In this document: positions 38,238-49,810 of the stretch, in pieces
How the letters are laid out: every line of letters begins with the position of its first letter
Position numbering within the stretch: position 1 is the first letter of the stretch
Source of the DNA: Manduca sexta
Lineage: Eukaryota > Arthropoda > Insecta > Lepidoptera > Sphingidae
Direction: 5' to 3'
NCBI RefSeq assembly: GCF_014839805.1
Contig: NC_051120.1
Location: 11,656,001 to 11,720,000 of the forward strand
DNA length: 64,000 nucleotides
Position numbers and translations under genes: made by a program
Notes under the pieces: generated by a model
What the model saw: only the letters and a program-made list of their open reading frames with translations
What the model was told of the DNA's origin: nothing
The model's database searches: none

Positions 38238-41200
38238 GTAACGTAAGAAAATGTTGAGTAGGTTCGTTATTAAATTGGCGTACGTTAATAAATTGGCCCT
38301 TTGTTTGGTAATATCTAATGCTCATTATATTTTGAACAATATTTTTTTAAGTATTTTCTTTAGAGTTATAAGGTTTACAGTATTATTATTGTTCTAAAAC
38401 AACAAATAAGTTATAATAAATTCAAAGCTTGATTTTTTCTTATTTTATTCGGTCCCTAATTTAATGAATGTATCGCAAATTATAAAATATAGCTCTACAG
38501 TAATAAAGCCAGTAGGTCAGATCCAAGTAAGATTTTTAACTCTGAAACATCTTTCCAGGCCAAGGTCGGCTGCACGTGTCAACATAGAGACACATCAGCT
38601 GGCGGCAGGAAACAGAGCTTACAGCGAGCCTTGTCGCCGCCGCCACCACCTCCCGCACCAGCGCCTCCATGTAAGACTTGATATTATCATCATTTTGCCA
38701 ATTTTATTATGTTTGATGCATGCTTTAATTATGTTACTGAAGAATTAAGAGTCGAATTAGAAGATAATTTAGGAATCAAAAATCTAGATTTTGCTTTAAT
38801 AGGTGATCTATCACTTGAATCGGCTATTGTACCAAAACAAATTTTACTAATATCTTGAGAAGATGAATTACCTTCATTCAAATAACTCCAGAGTCGAATT
38901 AGAAGATAATTTAGAAAATAAAAATAATGTAGATTTTACTTTAATAGGTGATCTATCACTTGAATCAGCTATTGTACCCAAACAAATTTTACTAATATCT
39001 TGAGAACATGGACTACCTTTATTCAAATAATTCAAAACCACCATCATACTTGAATGCTTCAAAACTTTCGTCCTTAACTATAAAGATATCATCATACAGT
39101 TATTTATTTCTACAATAAACTTGTCCATCATCAGGTATACCACCGCCTCCAGCTCCGATGCTGCCACCGCCTCCGCCGTTTGGGCCTCCTCCCCCGCCCG
39201 TCCCACCTCCCCTGTCCGTACCCTCACCTCCAGTGCCACCAGCGCCGGTTATGGACGTCAAACTACCGCAGCAGGAGACGCCGATACCCAAGACCAAGAT
39301 GAAGACTATCAATTGGAACAAGATACCGAATAATAAAGTAAGTTTAAAGATGTTTGGATATTATGTTAGCAAGTTATCAAGTGCTAAGAGGTTAAAAACA
39401 GCGAAAGTAATAGAAGCCGTTAAAGTGCTACGTCATTAATATGATAAGTATTTTTCTAAATCAATATTATTATTTTTCAACCCGATATTTACAATAAAAT
39501 AAATATTTCAAAGTAACTGAACACTGAGAAAACAGTTAAGAAAGATATGGACTGCTCTAAACGTATAATGCATTTTTGTTGTTTTTTTTTCAGGTAATAG
39601 GCCAAAATAACATATGGTCGATAGTAGCGTCAAGTCACAAAAACACAGCGAAGGCGGAGTTGGACTGGAACGAGATAGAAGATCTATTCTGCCAACAGGT
39701 ACTGTTGAGTAACTTATTGTTACGCGAATGTTAGATATTGAAATAAAACTATTTTTTGGATTTTTCTTCCGACGACCACGATATATAGTATACTATATAT
39801 TATTATGTATATTGCGGTTTTTTATAATATTGTATCCCCTCCCCCCGTGACCATGAAGGCTGCAAAGTCTTCGAAACGTCGGAACAAAATTATAAAAATC
39901 GCGATAAAAACTGTAAAGTAGTTTTATTTCAATTTACAGTTATTTAGGCGTACCTATTAGGTTTTTCAAAGAGCTGTCTGACGTAAAGTATCTAATAGAC
40001 GAGGTTTGCCGATGTTCTGAACTGTGGTGGACCATCTAACTTTCGCCTAAATTTATGTTAAATCTTTGTGATATAAACTGGCATAATAATCTTGTTTGTA
40101 GAGTCACAGACTTCTAATTGAATTGCAGATACAGCCTCCTGGATCCGCGGGCTCGTCTCCTCGTCTCGGCAGGAGTCCAATCTGCGACAGCTCCGGGGAG
40201 AGGAAGCCCAGGAAGGAGTCATCGGAGATCACACTCCTCGACGGCAAGAGGAGCTTGAATGTCAACATTTTCTTGAAGCAGTTCCGAAGGTAGGCTACTT
40301 TTTAAAAAAAATATCAAATTAGTTTTAACATGGCCGTCTTTTGTATAAAAAACACATTTGCCAGTGTGATAAAAAACATGTCTGTATACTGGGCTTATCA
40401 TTTTGCCATCTCCCTCAAACATTGACCGTTGCCTAATAAATAGTTGTTGCATCGTAAGCTACTACTGTTATGAAATAGTTGTTTCTTTTTTTTTATAAAA
40501 GACGAAGGGGAGCTATATACTGATCATTCATCATGAGGATTTACTGAACTATAAACGGTTTGACCGTTAAGAAATCAGAAGTACCCTTGAAATCTAGAGC
40601 CTATAATATATAGTTTAATTATTTTCAGTTCCAACGATGACATAATCCAGTTAATTCGCGAGGGAGCGCATGACGAAATCGGCACTGAGAAGCTGCGCGG
40701 TCTGCTCAAGATCCTGCCTGAGATCGACGAGTGTGAAATGTTGAAGGCTTTCTCTGGTGACGTCACCAAGCTGGGCAACGCTGAGAAGTTCCTTCTGCAG
40801 TTGATCCAGCTTCCAAAGTAAGTTATGATGGATTAGATAAGACCCCTTGATTTCCTTTACCTTTTTAAATGATTGGTAATGTAGGTGTTGGGTTGGGGAC
40901 TGGAAATTCCTAGGTTCGATTCCCAAGTCGGGGTCTAGTAAGATACGGCCATTTCCGAAAAGGCGCTACAAATAGAATTGGATATATTATTCTATCACAG
41001 ACTAAATATAGCAACCATTGAATACATAGATTGTTATCGCCTCGTTCCGCCAAGTTACCTTCCAGATTCAGATGTTTAGATTCTAATAATCATCAACCAC
41101 GTCTAGTCAACGACGAATTAGATTTACATCCAAATATCTTTAATGTTCTAAAACGTTACCGAAAATATTCCAAGTCCTATTATTTGTTTCAGTTATAAAC

Positions 41201-44200
41201 TACGCATTGAGTGCATGCTTTTGAAGGAGGAATGGCCCTCAACTACCGGTTACTTGGAGAGTGCCATAAACGCCATTCTAGTCGCTGGCGATGACCTCAT
41301 GTCTTCAAGAGCTTTGCAGGTGAGCTACTTTTCTAAATAATTATAATGTGATCGCGACTTTAATATGAGACAGTTATTGATTGGGAAGAATATTCCACTT
41401 ATGTTTATTTTCTAAAAAAAATATTTGATAATTCTTAAACGTTTCCTTTTCTGCTCCAATAATAATAGATTTTGGTCGTAGAACAACTGTATTTTCAACA
41501 AAAAAGTACTTATAATTGATTTTCTTAGCCCTTATTTATACTGCTTATAAAGGACTTATATTTTAGACAATATGTTCTTATTTATTCACCAGGAAGTGCT
41601 GTACTTAGCTCTTATCGCGGGCAACTTCTTGAACGCGGGTGGATATGCGGGTGGCGCCGCGGGAGTCAAGTTGTCCTCGCTGCAGAAACTGCCCGACATC
41701 AGGGCCAATAAACCTGGAGTCACCCTCATGCACTATGTAGCGTCGGTGAGTATACAAAAAAGGGAAAGAAAACTGTAGAAAAACCACAGAGACCAAAAAT
41801 TTCGTTAGTATTATTCGAAATCAAATCAATTAATTTTGCGAAAAATATGGTAATGAATTTTAAAAGATTTGTTTGGGATTGATCTGGGTAAGATGAGTAG
41901 GCGTTATGTTAATCCGAATAGATATCAAAAGGGTCATTTGGATTCTGGAGCCTTCCTGCTCTTTGTAATTAAAATTTATGGCACTTATTTTCAATCTAAC
42001 AACTTATGCATTTTATCTATTAGATATGTTATAAATTTATCAACGAATGAATGGTATTTTGTGTTACAGCAAGCAGAACGCAAGAACAAAGAGTTGATCC
42101 ACTTTGCGGACGACACGCGGGTGCTCGAAGAAGCGGCGAAAGCTAGCGTGGAACAGCTACACAACGAGATTAAGACTTTGGAGCATCGGGTGGGCATGAT
42201 GAAGAAGGAAATCCAGCTGCCGGTGACCCAGGCGGATATTAAAGAACAGATGGGAGACTTCTTGCAGGTGAGAGGATGAAATAGAGAAAACTATTGATAA
42301 TAGGGTGGACAAACTGCTAGATGTAAAATATATAAATGTGATTCATGATTTATTTTTTTAATCGAATAAGTAAATATTTTATTATTTAAGCCAGTTCAAC
42401 GTCAAAATTAGTATGTTTTGGGCTCAATATACCTATTTTAAATATTAAGGAAGAACCTAAATGTTTATCATCGTTTTACTAAAGGTGGCAGAACAAGATG
42501 TATCAGCGCTCAACAAAGACATGGAAGAAGTGGAAAGCATCAGGAAACAGCTCGCCGAGTTCTTCTGCGAAGACCCAGTCTCCTTTAAACTCGAGGAATG
42601 CTTTAAGGTATAGAATTAATGTTTAAAGAATACCTTTATTTTTCTTCGATTTGAACTATTGTGAACATTTTATCAATAAGTTTTATTTCAAAAATATTAT
42701 TAGGAGTCTATCTAGACGGCATTACCATTTGCAAGTTAAGAAATCTGTCAAACATATTTCTACTTATGCGCAGTTCTTTATCAGGTAATGTCACCACAAC
42801 GCATTCGTCTGTTTTCTATCTATTATAATATTATGTTCATCTTTATTTTTCTGTATTTCATTCCAATATTTAGTTTACTCTTTTCATTTTATTAATAAGT
42901 TGCATCTGCTTGTCAGATATTCGTGGTGTTCTGCACGAAGTTCCGTGCAGCTGTAAGCGACAACGAACGAAGACGCGCCAACGAAGAGCAGGCGGCGGCG
43001 AGGAGACGAGCCCGAGACGTCGCCGCTGCCAAGATCAAGACTTGTAAGTGTCAGATACTCTGATATTAAAGACTCATTAGAAGATAATCTTCTTTGTTAA
43101 TTTTTAACTATATTTTAATACATCTGGTATGGTCAAAATATCTTCATAGCGTTGTATCTCTTGATATATAAGAACACACATTGATGGATCTGTCTTCCGC
43201 AGGTGGTTCGAGCGGTTCGGTGACTGATAACGAGTCGTTGATGGAGTCCCTGCTGCTGGATATCCGCAACGGTCTCGCCCGCCGCTCCACAAGACGCAAC
43301 AACGACCTCTCGCCATCGCCTGGTATGTAAGCTACTAAATTAGTTCATGAACGGTAATGAAAGGGAAGATGTTACATCTGGGGTCATAAAAATCACGTTT
43401 ATTACCACGCTGGCTTAATGCGGATTGGATAGAAGGTTTTAGTCAGTTTTGCCACTGGGTTGCTATTCATAGGATCTTTAATACAATATGAAGAAACTTC
43501 CAATATTTAACATTGGTTCTTATTCTTCTATGGTTTATCTACCATGAAAGGTCCGTTGTGTAATTGTTTCTAAGTACATTGTTTTTACCAGATGTGACAC
43601 CAACGGGCAGTCTGCGCCGACGCAGCAGGGCGAGTCCTGGAGACGACGAGGAAGGTCTGCTAGAGTTCTTGCGACACTCGTCTCCTGCTGCAGGGGATCT
43701 GCGAGAGAGGAGCGCCTGGGGCAGCCTAGGTATGATCCTGAATATATCTGCATAAACTAGTAGCTCGCTGAGTTTGTTAGTTCAAACGTATTAAAAATAT
43801 ACTGAACGCGAATTCATATAGTATTAGAAATTTTGACAAAGTTTATTTTGTTTAAAATCTCAAAGTCCGGTAAGTTTCTTTCCTCTATTAGTTCAGTTTA
43901 TAGAATAGCTTCATAACATTGGTCCATAAAGCTATTACATCTGCATGGCTCGTTGTGTTCAAATTGACTACTCAGGGAGTGGGACTATGTACAAAATTCC
44001 GTATTTTCTGTTCAGATCGGTCGTGGTCGCGCCGCAGCGGTCGGCGCGAGCCGGACACTCCCCCCGCCCGCGCCGGGCCGCCGTCCCCCGCGCCGCTGGC
44101 GAGCGCCGCACAGCCGTCGCTCGCGCCCGCCGCGCCCGCCTCCCCCGCCTGCTCCGCCTCTCCCGCCTCTCCCGCGCCACAACCAGAAGCGCCCGCTAAG

Positions 44201-46397
44201 CCCAAGTAAGTTATTGTCATATCGATACAAAAAAAATACATGGTCAAGTTCTTTGTGTGCTGTACCGTCAGTGAGATGTCAAAGACTAAAGCATGAGAGG
44301 GTAAAAATAATATATATTGTAATATTACATTGTCTAACTTACGAAAAAAAATGGTTTTTATTATTCACAACTGTGTTAAAATAAAATATAATAAATAAGT
44401 ACTATATTATATTGTGTGATAGGGAATGGCGACAGAAGATCGAGTCATGGCTGAGAGCCAACAGCCAGGAAGAAAAGCGCGAAGCGGAGCTGCGCGAGCG
44501 AGCGAGACGGCTGCAGGCCAACCGGCGCTCCTTGGAAAACGATTCCGGTAATACCATCTTATTTTCTTCTATTTTTAATTCTAGTAGTTTTAAGGTCTTT
44601 TGTACAAAATCATCAGGTTCAGTAAATTTTTGGAATTTATACCATCTCCTTTCCTAATTCCAATTTCTCCATAAAAAAGGTATCTAAGTTATGTCATGTC
44701 TATTTATTTTCGTTTGCATAATTGCCATAGTATTAGTTAATTTTCCATTGGTATCTGCAGAGAGCGAACGAAGCGCAACACTAGACACTCTGCCGGAGGG
44801 CCGCGCCGAGTGGAGGCCTGCCGTGCTCCCCGACACCGACGTCGTACGCGCCTTAGAGGCTGTCGAAGGTAATACACCATCATTTAGCTACTTGGTATCT
44901 CTAATTTGATTTACCAAAAATCTTCAACATTGAAATAATATAGTGAACTGGAGTATGTACTTGAATACTTTTAAAAATAACCTTTTTTGTTCACCAGATG
45001 TCCAACCCCACACGAAAGACAGAATGCCGTGGAGGAAGACAGAAGAAAACGAAGAAATGCGAAGGCTAAGAAGGCAGCGGTCAAGACAGCAAATCGAGGT
45101 CCCACAACAACTCATATCCATTAGCGAAGAGGAAAAACGAACCCTTCCTGACATCACCGTCACCAGCGCGAGAGACATCAAACCGGAGAAAGTGGAACGC
45201 AATGACAGAATAGAGATAGACTCTGATAACATAGAAACTCCACCGGCACAAAGGAAGATGTTTAACCCACCACCGGACAGAGAACCTTGCAGGAAATTCC
45301 AGCCTTTAATACCCACCAGAGTGAGCTTGAATGATAAAGCCTCGATAGAAATGAAGGATCTTTGTCAGGAAATTCTAGGAGATGGACAGTTCGACAGATT
45401 CTCAGCGGCCAGAAGAACGAGAAGGTATAAGAGAACTCCTGAAACTAGTTCTCCTGAAGAAGAGAAGAAACCAGAACCAACAGAGGCAGTCGCAGAGACA
45501 CAGGTTATGAGGCCTTCAAAACTCGACGTGCAAGCTTCATATCCAGTGGAGACGCCACCTCAGACAAAAACAGTTGAAACGGTTAAAGATGACAAGGAAA
45601 ACAGGCTCAAACGCTGGCAAGATAAGTTAAAGAACCAAAGCACAGAGAAGATAGTAACCAAAGAAACCAAACCCTACTTGAGGTCAAGGCGGCAGACTTC
45701 AATCAATCAGGAGGATGTCCAGAAAGCGATTAGAGAACTCAAATCACCGACTGAAAATCCAACTGGAGTTTGGTCTAGGAATGCTTATAGGAAATCCATG
45801 AATGCTAAGATTGACAAAGTGCCTGAAAGAACTACGTCTCCAAGGATATCGAAGGTGAAAAGCGAACATGAGCTGAATGATGAAGGGTTTGAAGAGACAC
45901 AGAGCTTGAACTCAGAGAGCGCGTCGCAAGGAGCATCATCAGGTTGCAATGTCGAATGTGATTCACCAGTTCCAAAAGTTCTGAAATCCCCTGAAATCCC
46001 AAAGAAAGTGCCAGCCAAAGAGTTAAAGGTCCCTCCGCGGACACCGATTGACCCCAAACGCGCCGTTCCCCGACGGACCAACTCCCTTAGGGTTGAGAGA
46101 TCAACGTCTAGAACATCTTTGAGGAGTTCACGAAGTTCTTTAAATAGCTCAGCGTCTGTAGCCACGGTTAAGAAGGCACCAGCTCCAATAGTCAAACCAA
46201 CTCCGAAGCCGATCCCCAAACCAGTGGTGCCTAGAATGCCAGCATCAAGATCTTCATCAAGTGGGAGCTCGGTTGGAGCCGCAAGGCCTCCGTTGAAGAA
46301 CTTACCCAGGACATCAGGGTTCATGAGACCTACCCAAGCATCGAAAGGGAGGGGTGGTCTCACTCCACAGCAAATCGTCCGAGCCAGTGTGAAATAG
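31521..46397 (+). CDS. form3: Inverted formin (INF2/Form3-type), 22 exons, 5' end missing
   Basis: Actin-nucleating formin of the INF2 class. Exons inferred from GT-AG junctions that keep one frame: 31521-31622, 32305-32385, 33568-33727, 34502-34535, 37618-37756, 38058-38237, 38559-38670, 39135-39337, 39594-39698, 40129-40289, 40629-40817, 41193-41319, 41593-41745, 42070-42267, 42485-42607, 42917-43043, 43203-43322, 43592-43729, 44016-44205, 44423-44547, 44761-44868, 44998-46397 (stop TAG). Together they encode 1,424 residues: DID (about 1-232), FH1 (about 260-318), FH2 (about 320-731), tail (732-1424). The first exon starts inside the DID, because the family has roughly 100 more residues before MESRVGLDYI, so the true start lies upstream and was not found. 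The first acceptor could also be 31514; 31521 fits the family alignment better. The symbol follows the Drosophila INF2-like formin and is an orthology inference. Confidence 0.93.
34190..34237 (-). mobile_element. Truncated Helitron 5' end in a formin intron
   Basis: The reverse complement matches the first about 45 bp of the element at 6172 (TATCACTACATAGTATAAAA). Only the terminus remains. It lies in the intron between the third and fourth recognised formin exons. Confidence 0.6.
34240..34330 (-). repeat. Family D-like fragment in a formin intron
   Basis: Contains ttggccggtataattaagtt and ggcaatcatctctcatcagt, followed by cactccgc. Confidence 0.4.
36055..36118. promoter_or_regulatory. GC-rich island with hairpin in a formin intron
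   Basis: About 60 bp of high GC in a very AT-rich intron: gacggccggccgcgaacc, a TATAAGG motif, and the inverted repeat GGCGGCT-cgctc-AGCCGCC. It could be an internal promoter or an enhancer; no exon was found next to it. Confidence 0.25.
37453..37610 (+). repeat. Family C repeat abutting a formin exon
   Basis: Core gaccatgacggctgcaaagt then cttcgaaacgtcg, tail tgtccaacattcgcgtaaac and ctaagaaatcat. The tail ends at about 37601, leaving only tctttctttcacag before exon 37618. The repeat therefore sits at the branch-point position of that splice acceptor. Confidence 0.7.
38559..39250 (+). CDS. form3: Formin FH1 proline-rich segment (two exons)
   Basis: Exon 38559-38670 begins AKVGCTCQHRDTS and ends in a run of prolines. 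After an intron with a tandem duplication, exon 39135-39337 continues with poly-Pro blocks such as MLPPPPPFGPPPPPVPPP. FH1 segments recruit profilin-actin and feed it to the FH2 dimer. This one has about five Pro tracts, shorter than the long vertebrate INF2 FH1. The last 17 codons of exon 39135-39337, beginning PKTKMKTINWNK, already belong to the FH2 lasso. The minus-strand Gly-rich reading frame here is only the shadow of the Pro codons. Confidence 0.9.
38748..39031. repeat. 142-bp tandem duplication in the formin FH1 intron
   Basis: Copy 1 about 38748-38889, copy 2 about 38890-39031. Shared text: gtcgaattagaagataattt, ttaataggtgatctatcact, caaattttactaatatcttg. Visibly over 90% identical. 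It lies between the two Pro-rich exons, about 100 bp before exon 39135. Confidence 0.85.
39287..43043 (+). CDS. form3: Formin FH2 actin-assembly domain exons
   Basis: Nine exons give a full-length FH2 of about 410 residues. Landmarks in order: lasso TINWNKIPNNK; ITLLDGKRSLNVNIFLKQF; LKILPEIDECEML; LRIECMLLKEEW; the diagnostic GNFLNAGGYAGGAAGVKLSS block followed by LQKLPDIRANKPGVTLMHYV; and a charged C-terminal coiled coil ending VVFCTKFRAAVSDNERRRAN. The GNFLN motif and the following Lys-containing VKLSSLQKL block are the FH2 hallmarks, and both are intact. FH2 dimers nucleate and processively cap actin barbed ends. The INF2 class can also sever filaments; that activity is known for the family and is not shown by sequence alone. 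No stop or frameshift was seen. Confidence 0.93.
39718..39935. repeat. Family C repeat, inverted tail plus forward core
   Basis: A reversed tail (ttacgcgaatgttagatatt, aaataaaacta) is followed by a forward core (gaccatgaaggctgcaaagt, cttcgaaacgtcgg) and attttattt-type end. The mixed orientation suggests a fold-back element or nested insertion. It lies in the intron after exon 39594-39698. Confidence 0.6.
40855..40960 (+). repeat. SINE-like tRNA-head fragment in a formin intron
   Basis: Contains a B-box-like aggttcgattcccaagtcgg, as in family A, within the intron after exon 40629-40817. Short and diverged. Confidence 0.35.
43203..46397 (+). CDS. form3: Formin C-terminal tail with DAD-like motif
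   Basis: Six exons encode about 690 low-complexity, mostly basic residues after the FH2. Exon 44016-44205 is an Ala/Pro/Ser-rich, very GC-rich segment. Exon 44423-44547 is a charged helix (EEKREAELRERARRLQ). The 1,400-nt terminal exon ends with Ser/Arg/Pro-rich sequence (RVERSTSRTSLRSSRSS, KPTPKPIPKPVVP). At 45351-45433 it contains MKDLCQEILGDGQF followed by RFSAARRTRRYKR: an acidic-hydrophobic helix, then a basic cluster, which is the layout of a formin autoregulatory (DAD) motif. That role is inferred. The basic Ser/Pro tail would suit microtubule or membrane binding, but nothing here proves it. Confidence 0.85.
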
Positions 46398-47880
46398 GTG
46401 CTATTTGTTGGTATAATATTGTTATACAATTTGATTTGTCAGATCGCTGAGTTAGACAAGTGACGTCACTGATGCAGTCTGTCAAAATGTATACAGTAAA
46501 TGCTCTGTCTGTATGAGTCAATTGAAATCGGTGCTAAGTCCAGTCGGACGAGATTTTAGTATGACGAATCAGCTCTTTATAATGTTGTTTATAGAAAAGA
46601 AATTAAGTTTTTACCAATAATCACGAAGGATATGAAAAATGACATATATTTTTTACCTGACAAGCCATATTTTTTACTTTTGTATGTTAAACGAAAAGGT
46701 TGTCAATTACACAAAGCGAAGGTGCATTTGGATATTATTATAATTATAAAGGGCTGATGTAACCCAGTGAATAAATCAAGGGCCAGACATCTAGGCAGTT
46801 AATAAAAATATATTCACGTATTAACCATTAAAATTAAAAAAAAATATTATTGGAAACTTCAGATGCCAATAGGTGCTAGAATCTCAACGAAAAATCTGAA
46901 GCTTTCAATGACTTATTTAGATTAAGTCATATCACTTAGATCTGTCTATACGTAAAACCCGTACATATTTTTATATTATTTAATAAAATTATATATAAAA
47001 CAATTCGAAGTGCCACGAGTCAGTACGGGTATTATTTAAATTTTATATAAGGCAACTAAATTTCACGTGTCAGAATCTAATTATTCTGACATTTTTCAAT
47101 TGACTCCAATGGTTTCTAAGATTGAAAAGTTTTCCATCACGCTTCAATTAAATACATTCCGATATGCAACAATGCATTTATTAATTTTAAAAAATCTTGG
47201 TGAACAATCAATCTATTAGATATCGATTGCACCAGCTGTCCTTATATTGCCTACTCGTTGAGAATAGGTACAAAAGGGCTAGCGAAACCGATGGAATTCA
47301 AGTCATTATGGCTAAGAAATTTGGAAAACATTGTGAGTTAATTGGAAAATTCAGAATAATTAAAGACAATGTGATTTTCCAAGTCAGAATCCCACATTAA
47401 TTGGAGTCATTAATTTTTTGTATTATTTACTAATGTAATATATTTTTAATATTAAACAAAGACCATAGTTAATGATCTGATTTTTATACGTAAATGTAAG
47501 ATCTTTTTCAACTTGTCACAAAACACAAAGTAAGTTAATGGAATAAAATTATATTGTGTAAGATTTAACACCAATGTCTTGTTGTAAGTGTTTATTTACT
47601 AAACGAAAATACAATAAAATTATATATCTACGTAAACTTTGGTTTTAGTTTTTATAAAAAAGTAATATACCTTAATATAAACCTCTGTTTTATATTTTAA
47701 CGATCTTTATTGAGTTTTAAAATATTTACGTGTTTTTTTATAGTATTAAGAATTGATTTTATTTTACCTTTAAAAAAATAAATAGCCCATAACAGTTGCA
47801 ACACACAGATATTTAATTAAAATATTATAAATCTCAAATTCAATGAATATCACAAATATACAATCCTATAAATCTTTCCC
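46398..47880 (+). other. Formin 3' UTR and spacer
   Basis: Very AT-rich sequence after the formin stop, with candidate polyadenylation signals near 46771 (AATAAA in gaataaatc), 46980 and 47535. No supported ORF or repeat boundary was seen. The 3' UTR end cannot be placed from sequence alone. Confidence 0.4.
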
Positions 47881-47881
47881 A

Positions 47882-48060
47882 GGGCCCTTATTCTGTATGA
47901 TAGTGTAAACTCGTAACGCGGCCGTGTCATGTTATCTCCGAGAAATGTGCGTGGAATGGTATTCTGTAAGTCAAATATCTATAGTCCTAAACATGACGCG
48001 TTGTGTTACGTGCTCGTTACGCACGGTTAAAATAACGTGCGGGATAGAGAATAAGGCCCC
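47882..48060. repeat. MITE-like palindromic element, copy 2
   Basis: Same element as 3537-3715, with ends GGGCCCTTATTCTGTATG and ATAGAGAATAAGGCCCC. The two copies share long identical blocks such as gagaaatgtgcgtggaatgg. It lies in the formin-EcKL spacer. A weaker fragment of the left end appears near 34926. Confidence 0.75.
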
Positions 48061-48731
48061 AGTTGTAGTCGTCGCTTTAGGTAAACGAATTTTTAGATCT
48101 ATTCGAAATTTATAAAATGGAAAAAAATGAAACCACATATTTCTACAATATGTTATCTTAACTCTGGTAGTTAAAAAGAAAAATAATGTCAATATTATGT
48201 TATTAATGTCACAATAAACATGCCACTTAAATATTTGATTCCTTGTATCTCCTAAAGTATTCATTATTTTAATTTGCAACCAACACTATTAAATGGGCCA
48301 ATTAATAACGAATATTTTGGTAGTTTAACATTTTCAAAAAGATCAATCATTTATTTTTAGTTAAATTATTCGTAAATCATTGCAAATTCCGGCTGTAAGT
48401 CGTGCACAGAAAATGTATGGAAGGATTGCTCACGGCCGTTTGCTCGGAGGAGGGTCTTAATCGTAAATTGTGTTCATATAGCGCCTTCGTCCACTAGTTC
48501 TCGAACTAACTCTGTCATTTTCCTCCGACACGCTGCATTGGACGTCCACACTGGCTGAATGCTTGATGTTGATTCGTTGTCCTGTTTATGATGTATTTTT
48601 TAGCAAAGAGCACTGTATGAAAGACAGAAGGAGACTCTGGGCTCTTTTTTTAGCCATCTCATGTAGATTTATGGAACTGCCAAAATAAGTTATTTAAATT
48701 TTCAGCAAACTAAAAATCTCCTTTAGTGACC

Positions 48732-48852
48732 ATCATTGAAAATAAACGAGTTTGTCAATGAAGGGGCAGGCAAGTGCGTCCACTTTTGGCCTGTATTTCG
48801 TCCCATGGTGTAGGGACGAGTCTATCGCCATATCGGGCACAAAGGACATTGT
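48732..48852 (-). mobile_element. SINE family A fragment
   Basis: Partial inverted copy containing cgtcccatggtgtagggacg and cgccatatcgggcac. Confidence 0.55.
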
Positions 48853-49229
48853 CGAAAACGGCCCCAGAACCAACAAAGGTGTGACTAGCACCATAATTAT
48901 TTATGTATTTTTTTATATTATTTGCAAATATGTGTATAAAACGGACAAGCTGCTACATCCAAAATAAATATATAAAAGTACTGTAACGACTTAAAGTCAA
49001 AGTCGCCGACATGTTTACAACTGATTGTGTATAGAGATGTACCGGTTCGACAAAACGATAAATATAATTACCGATAATTAATAATTATTGATACATTTTA
49101 ATATATTCGATTTGTGGAGCAGTGGATGCGTCTCAAATAAATAAGTAGTTAGTTTTAGGACTAAATTGATTATAGATCAAGTCGTCTATGAAAAAAGTTT
49201 TTTTTTTTAGTTTTTAATTCATATTGATT

Positions 49230-49560
49230 TACTTTGTTTATTTAGATTCTATATTAGCGACCCGCCCTGGCTTCGTACAGATAGCAGAGCATACCATATT
49301 ATGCGAACATTTATTTTTCTGTCGTACAAAATATTTATGAATTATACATATAAAAAGTAGCGTTCTTCTCTCTCCCTCCATCCGGGGGCCTCAAACTCTC
49401 TCCATATTAAATTACTATCGGATCCGCCCGTGTGAAAGATTTTCCGGGATAGGGGTCCCGCTAAATATTTTTCCGAATAAAATAATCCTATGTTGAATAA
49501 AATCGATTTTTGTATAAATGATCGATATAATCGATCCAGAATCTAATCGAGTAGTATCCC
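49230..49560 (-). repeat. TE remnant with reversed Helitron-like end
   Basis: Begins with reversed agcgacccgccctggcttcg, the complement of the GC-rich 3' end seen at 6340-6365, and continues with TE-like text (ccgcccgtgtgaaag). Three ATCGAT motifs occur near 49503-49540. Confidence 0.4.
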
Positions 49561-49810
49561 TAATTCTTACTTCATTTTTCAATTCAATTTAATGTCACTT
49601 ACACTTCACTCATCAGAGACAAATAAACTAGACTCTCACTTTCCATATAATATAATATATTATAATTCTCTGAGTATTACTATATCATTGACGATTCGGC
49701 TATTATAAAGACTCTGTGCGATTGATTACGATATCGACATACACTGGCTGTGATTTCTGGACTTTGTGAACTGATGTAACAATTTACCTGGCATTGATAA
49801 CGGATACGAA

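Noticed and set aside
39100..39321. Minus-strand Gly-rich ORF
   Set aside because: Complement of the FH1 proline codons (CCN read as NGG); a shadow.
43919..44247. Several Ala/Arg/Gly-rich ORFs in other frames
   Set aside because: Shadows of the GC-rich formin exon 44016-44205; only the Ala/Pro frame continues correctly across the splice sites.
45785..46429. 214-codon minus-strand ORF over the formin tail
   Set aside because: It is the antisense of a Ser/Pro/Arg-rich coding exon, which readily gives open antisense frames; it has no splice logic or family motif.
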